This document shows, in pieces, positions 1 through 9,468 of a stretch of DNA of 26,037 nt. The stretch comes from JAGMXM01 sp964458325 (lineage in GTDB: Bacteria; Verrucomicrobiota; Verrucomicrobiia; Limisphaerales; UBA1319), in assembly GCA_964458325.1 (NCBI GenBank), contig CAYWIM010000069.1, positions 1-26,037 on the forward strand, written 5' to 3'. The notes under the pieces were generated by a model. It searched no databases. It worked only from the letters and a program-made list of their open reading frames with translations, and was not told where the DNA came from. The translations under genes were made by a program, and so were the position numbers. Numbering within the stretch: position 1 is the first letter of the stretch; each line of letters starts with the position of its first letter.

Positions 1-1
1 G

Positions 2-168
2 CTTCCAGATGGCGTGATGGGTCGCTTGCACCCTGGCAGCCGATTGTCTTCTCCCCCCGCGGCAGTGGAGGGGAGGGTCGGGGAGAGGCGGGCGTTGGAA
101 CAAGCCCCTCTCCCTGGGCCCTCCCCCCGCTCGATCCTCGCGGGGGGAGGGAAACCAGGGCAGGCTTG
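2..168 (+). repeat. Dispersed hairpin-rich intergenic repeat, copy A
   Basis: This roughly 165-bp stretch matches, in inverted orientation, the region 12227-12388, with several shared blocks in the same order: CTTCCAGA, CTGGCAGC, GTCTTCTCC, GCAGTGGAGGGGAGGG, CGGGGAGAGGCGG, TTGGAACA and GCAGGCTTG. It contains a perfect stem of CCCCCCGC (123-130) and GCGGGGGG (140-147) around a 9-nt loop. The left end may continue outside the window. No coding potential was seen. The layout resembles REP/BIME-type or small non-autonomous mobile repeats; which of these is not determined. It lies just past the 3' end of the dehydrogenase gene, so a role in transcript termination is also possible. Confidence 0.7.
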
Positions 169-223
169 GCAGAGACGAGGGGGCGGCGTGCCGGGCGACT
201 GCTTCCAGGCAGCGCGCCGGGCT

Positions 224-1270
224 TCAGCCGCCCGGGTCGGCCGGATCCAGCACGACCTTCAGCAAACCCGGCTCTTTGCGGTAAAGGCGGTCGAACCAGA
301 CCGGCCCCTCGGCCAGCGGCGCCCGCGCCGAGATCAGCGGCTGGACCTGGATTCGGCCGCTGGCGATTGCCGCAATGCTCGCCGCGTAATCTCCCCGCGA
401 CGCGCACGATCCGAGCAGCGTCAGCTCGCGCGTGACGATCTGCTGCAACGGCAGCTCGACGCGAGGGGCGATGTTCCCCACCATCGTCAGCGCGCCGCCT
501 TTGCGCAGCGCCCCGATCGCCGTCTGAAGCGACGCGGCGGCCCCGACCGCCTCCAAAGCCACGTCCGCCCCTTCACCCTCCGTGCGCTCGCGGATGGCCG
601 CCGCCGCATCCATCCGCTGTGGATTGAATCCCTCCTCCGCGCCCAGTTGCCGCGCCAGCTCGAGCTTGCCCTCCTCGATGTCCACCGCGAACACCCGGCC
701 GCATCCGGCCAATCGCAGCGCCTGGATCGCCAGCAGCCCGATCATTCCTGCCCCCACCACCACGGCCGTGTCACCCAGCTGCCGCGGAGTCCGGTTGGCT
801 GCATGAAACGCAATCGCCACCGGCTCCACCAGAGCCGCCTCCACAAAGCCCAGCTCGTCCGGCAGCCGATAGACAATCCGCTCCGGAACCGCCACCCACT
901 GCGCCATCGCACCATGCCGCCTGTACTCTTCGCACGAAACTCCCAGCACCCGCCGCTGGTTGCACAGATGGATGTCGCCTCGCCGGCAATAGGCGCATCG
1001 GCCGCAATACACCGTCGAGTCGAATGTCACCCGCTGGCCCGGCTTCCACCCCGCCACAGCCGGCCCCACCGCCTCGATCTCCCCCGCCGCCTCGTGGCCC
1101 ATGATGACCGGCGGAATCCGGCGCCCGCTGGCGCCGTCGTATCCGTGCACGTCGCTCCCGCAGATGCCGCAGGACCGGACCCGGATCAGAACCTCATCTG
1201 CGCCGGGCTCGGGGCGGGGGAATTCGACCAGCTCGAGCTGACGATACGCCGTCAGCATTAATGCTTTCAT
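224..1270 (-). CDS. Zinc-dependent MDR alcohol/polyol dehydrogenase
   Basis: This 348-residue protein is a medium-chain dehydrogenase/reductase of the sorbitol / galactitol-1-phosphate / threonine dehydrogenase type, expected to oxidise a secondary alcohol of a sugar alcohol or similar substrate in the cytoplasm with NAD. Catalytic zinc ligands are visible as C37 (ICGSD) and H59-E60 (GHE). The structural zinc set is C89, C92, C95 and C103, with classic spacing. The Rossmann glycine motif GAGMIG is at 173-178, and acidic D197 at the end of the second strand favours NAD over NADP. Length is normal for the family. The start at 1270 gives the usual MKAL opening; a second ATG four codons downstream is possible. 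It is divergent from the DUF885 gene, with a 105-bp gap. The exact substrate cannot be read from the sequence. Confidence 0.93.
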   Translation of the reverse strand: MKALMLTAYRQLELVEFPRPEPGADEVLIRVRSCGICGSDVHGYDGASGRRIPPVIMGHEAAGEIEAVGPAVAGWKPGQRVTFDSTVYCGRCAYCRRGDIHLCNQRRVLGVSCEEYRRHGAMAQWVAVPERIVYRLPDELGFVEAALVEPVAIAFHAANRTPRQLGDTAVVVGAGMIGLLAIQALRLAGCGRVFAVDIEEGKLELARQLGAEEGFNPQRMDAAAAIRERTEGEGADVALEAVGAAASLQTAIGALRKGGALTMVGNIAPRVELPLQQIVTRELTLLGSCASRGDYAASIAAIASGRIQVQPLISARAPLAEGPVWFDRLYRKEPGLLKVVLDPADPGG

Positions 1271-1340
1271 TCAGAGCGGATCATACTCCCACCCTGGCCG
1301 GCGTCGAGAGTCCTTGGGCGATGTTTTCTGCCGAACGATT

Positions 1341-1369
1341 TTGCCATTTGGCATGCCCTATTCCATAAT
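1341..1369 (+). promoter_or_regulatory. Candidate sigma70-type promoter for the DUF885-POT unit
   Basis: TTGCCA at 1341-1346 and CATAAT at 1364-1369 are separated by exactly 17 bp, close to the TTGACA-17-TATAAT consensus, in an otherwise GC-rich intergenic region. The predicted transcript start would fall almost on the ATG at 1376. The message may therefore be leaderless, or translation may begin at the next in-frame ATG (1394). No Shine-Dalgarno sequence precedes 1376, which fits either reading. Confidence 0.5.
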
Positions 1370-1375
1370 GCATCC

Positions 1376-3208
1376 ATGAAGACCTTGATCGCGATGGATG
1401 CGGGCGGGCGGCTGGTCCTTCGCAAAAGCGTTCGCCAGTTGCTCAAATCGATCTCCTCGATCCTCCTCAATCTTCTGGCCGTTTCCTGCCTGAGCCACGC
1501 CTGGGCCGCCGAACCTCCCGCCGAGGACCGCGCCCTCGAGTCCTTCTTCCAGCAGCACATCGAGGAGTGGTTTCGGTTGCGCCCTCTGGATGCGACCCGC
1601 CTGGGCGACCATCGGTTCGACGATCGGCTCGACGACCTCAGCCCATCGGCCCGCCAGCGCGCCACGGAACAGACCCGCCAGACCCTCGCCGACCTGCCCC
1701 GCCGGGTTTCCCGCTCCGACCTCTCCCCCGATGCGCAGGTCGATTACGACATCTTCGAGCACGAGCTCGAAAAATCCCTCTGGCTCACCGCGCACACCCG
1801 GCCATTCGAGGAAGACCCCCGCGTCTACAACGATTCCATCAATGACTCCGTTCACCTCCTCCTGACCCAGTCGACCCTGCCCCGCGAGACCAACGTGGCC
1901 AACGCCGTCGCCCGGATGCGGCAGATCCCCCGCCTGATCGCCCAGGCCCGCTCCAACCTCCGCAATCCCCCGCGCGTTTTCGTCGAAACCGCGATCCGCC
2001 AAAACCGCGGTGCAATCGGCTTCTTCGAGTCCGATCTGCATTCGATCGCCCAGCCCACAAGCCAAGCGGAAGCCCTCGCCGCCGCCGCGCGCCCCGTGGT
2101 CGCCGCCCTCCGCGATTACCAGGGATTCCTCGAGGATCTCCTCCCGCGGGCCACGGGCGACTGGCGGCTCGGCCAGGACCGATTCCGCCGCAAGCTCGAG
2201 CTGGAGCTCGATGCCGGCCTCACCGCCGACCAGGTCCTGGCCGAAGCCGAGGCCGAGTTCGCCCGCGTCGAGCGCGACCTGTATGTGATCGCGCGCCAGC
2301 TCTGGAGCCAATGCTACCCGGCAGCCGCATTGCCACCTGACGATCCCGACGGCCGGCAGTCAACGGTCCAGGCCGTTCTCGACCATATCGCGCGCGATCA
2401 CAGCACCCCGGAATCCCTCGTCGCCGACGTCCAATCCACCGTGCGCCAGGTCAAGGAGTTCCTCGCCGCCCACGATCTCCTGCGCCTCCCGGATCCCGAC
2501 CGCTGCCGGATCATCGAGATGCCCGAGTTTCAGCGGGGCAACTCGACCGCCTACATGAACTCCCCGCCTCCGCTCGACCCGCGGGCCGCCGGATTCTTCG
2601 CTGTCAGCCCCCCGCCCGCGGATTGGAGCGCCGACCGCATCCGCAGCTATTTCGAGGAGTACAACCGCCAGATGCTCCACATCCTCACCATTCACGAGGC
2701 GTATCCCGGCCATTACGTCCAATACGAATACGCCAACCGCCACCCCTCGCTCATCCGAAAGGTGCTGGGCTCGGGCGTCTATGTCGAAGGCTGGGCCGTT
2801 TACACCGAGCAGATGCTCCTGGACCAGGGCTACGGCCAGGGCGACCTCGCCCTCCGCCTCACGCAGCTCAAGTTTTACTTGCGCGCCGTCGCCAACGCCA
2901 TCCTCGACCATCGGCTCCATTGCTCGGGCTGGACCGACGACCGGGCCTTCGAGTTCCTCACCCGCCGCGCGTTCCAGTCCGAGGGCGAAGCCCGGCTCAA
3001 AATCATCCGCGCCCAGCAGAGCTCAGTCCAGCTCTCGACCTATTTCGTCGGACGGCTCGGGCACTATCGCCTGCGCCAGCAGATCCAGCGCGAGATGGGG
3101 GATCGCTTCCATCTGGGCCGCTACCACGAGGCCGTTCTCGCCCCGGGACCGATTCCCATGAAATATCTGCCGGACCGGGTCCGCTCGCATCTCGATCTGC
3201 CTCGTTGA
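1376..3208 (+). CDS. Exported DUF885-family predicted metallohydrolase
   Basis: This 610-residue protein is recognisable as DUF885, a family that looks like zinc metallopeptidases but is poorly characterised. The signature HEAYPGH lies at residues 440-446 and is followed by EGW at 471-473. Together they give the two-histidine plus downstream-glutamate pattern of gluzincin-like enzymes; the catalytic assignment is inference. Residues about 20-45 form a hydrophobic export signal ending AWAA, with probable cleavage before EPP, so the mature protein is periplasmic or extracellular. C38 is only a poor lipobox match. The ATG at 1376 is taken as the start; 1394 is an alternative that keeps the signal peptide. 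A POT transporter gene follows after only 24 bp, suggesting co-transcription and a shared role in peptide use. Confidence 0.9.
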   Translation: MKTLIAMDAGGRLVLRKSVRQLLKSISSILLNLLAVSCLSHAWAAEPPAEDRALESFFQQHIEEWFRLRPLDATRLGDHRFDDRLDDLSPSARQRATEQTRQTLADLPRRVSRSDLSPDAQVDYDIFEHELEKSLWLTAHTRPFEEDPRVYNDSINDSVHLLLTQSTLPRETNVANAVARMRQIPRLIAQARSNLRNPPRVFVETAIRQNRGAIGFFESDLHSIAQPTSQAEALAAAARPVVAALRDYQGFLEDLLPRATGDWRLGQDRFRRKLELELDAGLTADQVLAEAEAEFARVERDLYVIARQLWSQCYPAAALPPDDPDGRQSTVQAVLDHIARDHSTPESLVADVQSTVRQVKEFLAAHDLLRLPDPDRCRIIEMPEFQRGNSTAYMNSPPPLDPRAAGFFAVSPPPADWSADRIRSYFEEYNRQMLHILTIHEAYPGHYVQYEYANRHPSLIRKVLGSGVYVEGWAVYTEQMLLDQGYGQGDLALRLTQLKFYLRAVANAILDHRLHCSGWTDDRAFEFLTRRAFQSEGEARLKIIRAQQSSVQLSTYFVGRLGHYRLRQQIQREMGDRFHLGRYHEAVLAPGPIPMKYLPDRVRSHLDLPR

Positions 3209-3232
3209 TCTCGACGCGCTCTGCGCATCCCC

Positions 3233-4744
<1,512 letters not shown>

Positions 4745-4849
4745 GTTCATCCGGGTGCTATCGGTCCAGCGGTTCGACCTTGCGGTTCCTCTCTGGGTCA
4801 GGGCCGCCAACCCAGCGCATCACCCTGCTTTGGGATCAGCGGCATCGGG

Positions 4850-5983
4850 CTATCTTTCCACCTGGCGGCCGTCCTGTCCTTCCTCGATCACGGCCACCGG
4901 TCCTCGCCCATGCCACAGCAACGCCACCCGCCGAGTCGCAGGATCGAAACTGCAAATCTGATTGTCGCCCAGTTGAAACAGGACGATGTCGGACGGCAGA
5001 TGGACAGCATTTCGGACTGTCCAAGCCCCAAAAGGTGTTTCGTAGGAGAAGTGCACGCGTTCGCCGGTCGCTTTTTGGTGGCCGCGCAACCCTTCGACCG
5101 GCCAAAATCCCGCCCGGAACGCCCACGGGCTGCGGGTCGCGCTGCCGATCCGGGGCGCCTCCCCGATGCTGAACCAAGTCCCGCGCGGACCGTCCTCCAT
5201 CATGCGCAAGTCGGCCGCGGTTTCGCCCACGAGGTTCGTTCGCACCTCGACCAGCTCGGGAGGGCGGCGATCATCGGTCTCCCGTCGCGCCATTAAATCC
5301 CAGCGGTTGGTGTCCGCAGCGTTGCGTCGAGCAAAGAGCCGGTCATTCTTGTTTGCCGACTGCAGGTCGAAGACTTTCTGCTCGATGCTGCCGGCCAACT
5401 CGCGCTGGCACACGCTGCCGTCCGCCAGCCGGATGTAATAAACGCGCACGAATTCAGGCAGGTCGAGCTCGCTGACCGGGACAATATCCATCCGCGTGTA
5501 GAGGGACGTGCCGCTGGCCGCCCAGTACCAGCCGAATAGCAGAACGTACGAGACGCTCTGCACAACCAGCGACGACTGCAGGCTCCTTCGAAGCCAATCG
5601 CCGGTTTCACGAAAACACCATGCGACAAAGGGCCATTCCAGCGCCAGCGTGATGCCGTATGTCACCGCGACCATGACCCAAAACCACATCCAGCCGTTGT
5701 CGAGATCCATCGGCAGCGAATCGACGATCGCGCCGCGAATCAACAGGCCGCCCAGCCACGCCGAGATGTAATTGGCCAGAATCATCACGCTCATCGCCCT
5801 GCCCCGCGGAGCGCCGAACAGCCATCCGAGAAGCGCCCCCTCGAGAAGTCCGATCAGCGCGTTGCCAGCGACGAGGTGGAGCATCCCGGCCCACATCAAG
5901 GGCGTGCCCGCATTCGCCCATGCCGGCGAGGCGAACCCCAACAATCCGGCGACCACCAGCAACGGAATGACGCGGCGCTTCAT
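4850..5983 (-). CDS. Unrecognised multi-pass membrane protein with C-terminal soluble domain
   Basis: The protein has 377 residues from the ATG at 5983. This start was chosen because the preceding GGGGGA lies about 7 nt upstream and residues 1-25 form a clean signal sequence (MKRRVIPLLVV..., ending AWANA). An in-frame ATG at 6079 would add 32 residues that would bury the signal. After the leader there are about five hydrophobic segments in the first 170 residues, one continuing through GLLEGALLGWLFG. A soluble, beta-rich C-terminal half of about 200 residues follows, with repeated aromatic and charged strands. I do not recognise the family and see no catalytic motif. It is convergent with the POT gene (105-bp gap) and has no evident functional partner. 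Confidence 0.75.
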   Translation of the reverse strand: MKRRVIPLLVVAGLLGFASPAWANAGTPLMWAGMLHLVAGNALIGLLEGALLGWLFGAPRGRAMSVMILANYISAWLGGLLIRGAIVDSLPMDLDNGWMWFWVMVAVTYGITLALEWPFVAWCFRETGDWLRRSLQSSLVVQSVSYVLLFGWYWAASGTSLYTRMDIVPVSELDLPEFVRVYYIRLADGSVCQRELAGSIEQKVFDLQSANKNDRLFARRNAADTNRWDLMARRETDDRRPPELVEVRTNLVGETAADLRMMEDGPRGTWFSIGEAPRIGSATRSPWAFRAGFWPVEGLRGHQKATGERVHFSYETPFGAWTVRNAVHLPSDIVLFQLGDNQICSFDPATRRVALLWHGRGPVAVIEEGQDGRQVER

Positions 5984-6537
5984 TTTGATTCCCCCGCGGG
6001 CAGCCTGAAGTTCAATCCACGCCAAGCCATCGGCCGCGGCGGCGCGCTGCCCGCTCCGCACCGGACCCATCGCGAGCATCGTTCAGGTGGTCCCATGGTG
6101 TCGCTCCGGTGGCGGCGGGATCGCAACCTGCACTGTTTGTCGCTGCATTTTGTTTCGTAAACCCGGATCAGCATTGGCGATTCTGCGTTTTGTGCATTTT
6201 GCTCAATTGGCGGGAAAATGCAATCAACAGCGTGGCCGATGCTGCGGCGCTTTCCACGGCTGGTAAGGGATCAGTCAATGGGATTGTCACAGTCTCCGCA
6301 CGCGTTGGTTTGATGAGGAGCCGCCGGTGGCGGGCTTGCGTTGGAGCAGCCAAGCCAAGGATAACGTGACAGGTTCGTTGTTTGCCTCCGATTTCACCAT
6401 GAATCACCCGCCCGCTTCCACCTGATCGAGCACGGTCGGGGGGCTCGAAGCCTCGCCGTCGCCGATTTGTCCCCTGGATGCACCCCCCCCCGGCGGACCG
6501 GCCCGGCGGCCGTCCTGGCCGGCCCAAACCAGCGGAA
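5984..6537. other. Intergenic stretch with no supported gene
   Basis: Together with the palindrome that follows it, this stretch separates the membrane-protein start from the ATPase gene by about 600 bp. No reading frame here has a recognisable product. It holds the first 24-bp direct repeat (6360-6383), a run of nine C residues (6483-6491) and a GC-rich GGCCGGCC-type segment near 6500-6525. The part around 6110-6370 is clearly less GC-rich than the flanks. It may be decayed sequence left by insertion of the ATPase module. Confidence 0.6.
6360..6383 (+). repeat. 24-bp direct repeat, left copy
   Basis: All 24 bases are identical to 7826-7849. The repeat begins GATAACGTGACAGG and ends in GTTGTTT, and the match stops exactly at both ends. 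The copies bracket the palindrome and the DUF4143 ATPase gene with a 1,466-bp offset. In a GC-rich region a perfect 24-mer repeat is very unlikely by chance. It could mark an integration or recombination event; it is too long for a typical transposase target duplication. Confidence 0.8.
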
Positions 6538-6567
6538 ATCGTAAAATAGTCTGGACCATTTTACGAT
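6538..6567. promoter_or_regulatory. Near-perfect 30-bp palindrome, candidate operator
   Basis: The outer arms are ATCGTAAAAT (6538-6547) and ATTTTACGAT (6558-6567), perfect 10-bp complements. Inside them GTC (6549-6551) pairs with GAC (6554-6556), leaving one mismatched pair and a T-G centre, so 13 of 15 pairs are Watson-Crick. It ends 18 bp before the ATPase start codon, so it could be a repressor operator overlapping the promoter, an mRNA hairpin gating translation, or the end of a mobile module. No terminator-like T tract follows directly. Confidence 0.7.
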
Positions 6568-6585
6568 GCCTGCGATATTGGTCGC

Positions 6586-7785
6586 ATGACAGAACGCCCC
6601 CGTTTGTACGGCGCGGTCCTGCGTGACCACCTCGAGCGGCATCGCCAGATGGCGCTGGTGAGCGGCCCGCGCCAGGTCGGCAAGACGACCGTCTGCCGTT
6701 CCATCGGCGACAAGTACCTGAACTACGACAATGCCGACGATCGACGCGCGTTGCTCCCGGGTCCCGCGGCGCTGGCGGTGTCGCTCGGCCTGGATCGCCT
6801 GCGGGCCAAGCGGCCCGTGGGCGTCCTCGACGAACTGCACAAGTACCCCAAATGGAAGCAGTTGCTCAAGGGCTTCTTCGATACATACGGCGATAAGGCA
6901 CGCCTGATCGTGACGGGAAGCTCGCGGCTGGACGTGTTCCGCCGGGGCGGCGACAGCCTGATGGGGCGCTATTTCCTTTATCGCATGCATCCCTGGAGCG
7001 TGGGAGAGAGCTTGCGGGCAGAATTGCTGCAGGGGGAGATCCAGCCTCCCGCGGAGATCGCCTCCGCCGATTGGGAAGCGTTGTGGGAGCACGGGGGCTT
7101 TCCCGAGCCATTCTTGCGTCGCGACAGCCGGTTCACCCGGCGTTGGCGTTCGCTGCGACGGGAGCAACTGGCGCGTGAGGACTTGCGCGACGTGAGCCAG
7201 GTCCAAGACCTTCGGATGATCGAGACGCTGATGCTGCTGCTCGCGGAACGGAGTGGTCAGCAACTCGTCTACTCGAACCTCGCCCAGGAAATCGGTGTCG
7301 CGGTCGATACGGTCAAACGCTGGGTGGACCTTCTGCAGAGGCTGCACTACGGGTTCCTCGTCCGGCCCTGGTTCGTCAACGTGGCAAAGGCGCTGCGGAA
7401 AGAACCCAAGTGGTTCCTGCGCGATTGGAGCGGGGTGGCAGACGACGGGGCGCGGGCGGAGACGCTGGCAGCCTGCCACCTGCTCAAGGCGGTGGAAGGC
7501 TGGACCGATCTCGGCTTCGGCGATTTCGAGCTGCGTTACTTGCGCGACAAGTCCAAACGCGAAGTGGATTTCCTCGTCGTTCGCGACCGTCATCCGTGGT
7601 TTCTCGTCGAGGTGAAGCTGAGCGACACAGGGCTTTCGCCGGCGCTGGGCCGCTTCCAGGCCCAGACCGGAGCGGCGCACGCTTTCCAGGCGGTGACGAG
7701 CCTCCCGTACGAGGCCGCCGATTGCTTCACCGCCCAGCAGCCGGTCGTCGTCCCGGCCCGAACGCTCCTCGCCCAGTTGCTCTGA
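6586..7785 (+). CDS. AAA_14/DUF4143-family ATPase
   Basis: This 399-residue cytoplasmic protein belongs to the widespread but functionally unsettled family of AAA_14 plus DUF4143 ATPases, often mobile and often found near toxin-antitoxin and defence genes. The Walker A motif GPRQVGKTT is at 27-35, Walker B LDE at 81-83 and a sensor-like TGSSRL near residue 110. The DUF4143 half follows, with a winged-helix-like segment around residues 215-260. Near the C terminus (about 325-350) the pattern REVDFLVV...WFLVEVK matches the D...ExK core of PD-(D/E)XK nuclease folds, as is usual in this family. No good Shine-Dalgarno sequence precedes the ATG. It stands alone, framed by a palindrome upstream and 24-bp repeats on both sides. 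Confidence 0.92.
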   Translation: MTERPRLYGAVLRDHLERHRQMALVSGPRQVGKTTVCRSIGDKYLNYDNADDRRALLPGPAALAVSLGLDRLRAKRPVGVLDELHKYPKWKQLLKGFFDTYGDKARLIVTGSSRLDVFRRGGDSLMGRYFLYRMHPWSVGESLRAELLQGEIQPPAEIASADWEALWEHGGFPEPFLRRDSRFTRRWRSLRREQLAREDLRDVSQVQDLRMIETLMLLLAERSGQQLVYSNLAQEIGVAVDTVKRWVDLLQRLHYGFLVRPWFVNVAKALRKEPKWFLRDWSGVADDGARAETLAACHLLKAVEGWTDLGFGDFELRYLRDKSKREVDFLVVRDRHPWFLVEVKLSDTGLSPALGRFQAQTGAAHAFQAVTSLPYEAADCFTAQQPVVVPARTLLAQLL

Positions 7786-7825
7786 TCTCATGTGTCGAAA
7801 CGATCGCGCGCCTGCTTTTGATCCC

Positions 7826-7849
7826 GATAACGTGACAGGTTCGTTGTTT
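7826..7849 (+). repeat. 24-bp direct repeat, right copy
   Basis: Exact copy of 6360-6383, lying 40 bp after the ATPase stop codon and directly before the remnant of a secreted-protein gene. Beyond the 24 bases the flanks show at most weak similarity. Confidence 0.8.
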
Positions 7850-8055
7850 ACTGCTCCGCTTTTCTTCCAGCCCGCGTGCAGTGCTCGAGATCTCGGGCAA
7901 GCCGGGCCTGACCTACTCGATTCAGGCGACCTCGACCCTGGATCCCCAGGCGACGTGGGAGGAGGTCGGCACCCTAACCCTCGAGGGCTCGGGTTTCTTT
8001 CACGCATTTGGCGTATTCCGCGGTTCAGCCTTTGTGCGAGCCGGGATGCTCGAGG
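7850..8055 (+). pseudogene. 3' remnant of a secreted-protein gene (C-terminal domain only)
   Basis: The frame through 7881 encodes LEISGKPGLTYSIQATSTL and then TWEEVGTLTLEGSGFF. This resembles the last 50 or so residues of large secreted or surface proteins of Verrucomicrobiota, where a (V/L)...YxIQAS-TNL...W..LGT strand pattern closes the protein. The tail of the protease at 24890-25852 in this window has the same pattern (WILESKSSLADDTWEPLGT...GGAGFF). A stop codon lies 16 codons upstream (7833-7835), there is no upstream domain, and the frame runs on into the 3' end of murA without the expected end. I read it as a fragment cut off by the event that left the 24-bp repeat; chance similarity cannot be excluded. 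Confidence 0.45.
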
Positions 8056-8064
8056 GCGACGGCT

Positions 8065-9366
8065 CTACTGGATCCGCTCGATCTGAGCCCCCAATGTGCG
8101 CAACCGCTCGTCGATCCGCCCGAAGCCGCGGTCGATCTGGATCACGTTTTGGATGATCGATTCGCCGTCAGCGCAGAGGGCGGCGATGAGCAGCGCCATG
8201 CCGGCTCGGATATCCGGGCTGCTGAGCCGCGCTCCCCGCAGCGGATCCGGCCCGAGCACCACGGCCCGATGCGGATCGCAGAGGATGATGCGCGCGCCCA
8301 TGCTGATGAGGCTGTCGACGAAGAACAGGCGGGACTCGAACAGCTTCTCGTGGATGAGGATCGGCCCCCGGCATTGAGTGGCCGTGACCAGCGCGACGGA
8401 AGTCAGGTCGGCCGGAAATCCCGGCCACGGCGCATCGTCGATCTTTGGGATCGCGCCGCCCCAATCGCTCACGATCTCGAGCGCCTGGCCTGCCGGCACG
8501 AAAAGGTCGTCTCCCCAGTTGAGCGTGTTGATCCCCAGCCGGCTGAACACGGAGCGGATCATGCGGAGATCCTCGAATTGGACGCCGCGGATCAGCAGTT
8601 CGCCTTTGGTCACCGCGGCCAATGCAATAAAACTGCCCACCTCGAGGTAATCCGGCCCGACGCTGTGCCGGGCGCCCCCGAGCGATTCCACGCCCTGGAT
8701 CCGCAGCACATTGGTCCCGATCCCCTCGATCCGCCCCCCCATTGCGTTGAGCATCCGGCAAACCCCCTGGACGTGCGGTTCGCTGGCGGCGTTGCGCAGG
8801 ATGGTCTCTCCTTTCGCCAATACTGCGGCGCAGACTGCATTCTCGGTTGCGGTGACCGATGCCTCCTCGAGGAGTATATCGCTGCCCTTCAAACCGTCGG
8901 TCCGCAGCTCGAATCCCGCCGGCGCCTGCCGGATGTCGGCCCCGAGGGCCTGCAAGGCCGTCATGTGAGTGTCCAGCCTCCGCCGTCCGATCCGATCCCC
9001 TCCCGGCCGCGGAAGCAAAACCCGGCCTCGGCGCGCCAGCAGCGGGCCGGCCAGAGTCACCGCGCCCCGCAGTTGCGAGGCGAGATCGGCGGGCAGCTCC
9101 GCCGCGGGCGTCGCTCCTGCCTGAATCCGCCAGCAGCCCGCATCGGGCCCCGGCTCGGCCTCGACTCCGAGCCGGCGCAGGATTTGCGCCATCACCTGCA
9201 CATCCTCGATCTCCGGCACGTTCTCGAGAAGGACTGGCTGATCGGTCAGGCAGCAGGCCGCCAGGCACGGCAACGCCTCGTTCTTGTTGCCCTGCGGCCG
9301 GATCTCCCCCTCCAGCGGCCTGCGGCCGGCCACCCGGAATTGCGCGCGACTGGACGCCTCTTGCAT
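8065..9366 (-). CDS. murA: UDP-N-acetylglucosamine 1-carboxyvinyltransferase (Cys-to-Asp type)
   Basis: This 433-residue cytosolic enzyme catalyses the first committed step of peptidoglycan synthesis, transferring enolpyruvate from PEP to UDP-GlcNAc. The substrate-binding KN pair is at K28-N29 (GNKNEALP). The late GFPADL block carries the conserved catalytic Asp, and the C terminus (RIDERLRTLGAQIERI) matches MurA closely. In the active-site loop the E. coli PGGC115TIG is replaced by PGGDRIG, with D124 at the cysteine position; this Asp variant is known from Chlamydia and mycobacteria and confers intrinsic fosfomycin insensitivity. The start is the ATG at 9366, since an upstream in-frame stop excludes extension from the next ATG. 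The nearest purine-rich SD-like sequence is about 20 nt away. It is divergent from ftsK with a 102-bp gap. Confidence 0.96.
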   Translation of the reverse strand: MQEASSRAQFRVAGRRPLEGEIRPQGNKNEALPCLAACCLTDQPVLLENVPEIEDVQVMAQILRRLGVEAEPGPDAGCWRIQAGATPAAELPADLASQLRGAVTLAGPLLARRGRVLLPRPGGDRIGRRRLDTHMTALQALGADIRQAPAGFELRTDGLKGSDILLEEASVTATENAVCAAVLAKGETILRNAASEPHVQGVCRMLNAMGGRIEGIGTNVLRIQGVESLGGARHSVGPDYLEVGSFIALAAVTKGELLIRGVQFEDLRMIRSVFSRLGINTLNWGDDLFVPAGQALEIVSDWGGAIPKIDDAPWPGFPADLTSVALVTATQCRGPILIHEKLFESRLFFVDSLISMGARIILCDPHRAVVLGPDPLRGARLSSPDIRAGMALLIAALCADGESIIQNVIQIDRGFGRIDERLRTLGAQIERIQ

Positions 9367-9468
9367 GGGTTCAATACGCCATGACCCTCCCGGCAGGTCG
9401 AGTCATTTTTCGCTCATCCCGGCCCGTTTTACCGTTGTGATTCTGTGTCTGATGGCTAGGCTCAGGTC

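Noticed and set aside
6394..8007. Long minus-strand frame across the DUF4143 ATPase gene
   Set aside because: It is a shadow of the ATPase frame with no recognisable domain, while the plus strand has clear Walker motifs.
9435..9462. Possible ftsK promoter (TTGTGA, 16 bp, TAGGCT)
   Set aside because: The -10 hexamer is a poor match and nothing else supports it.
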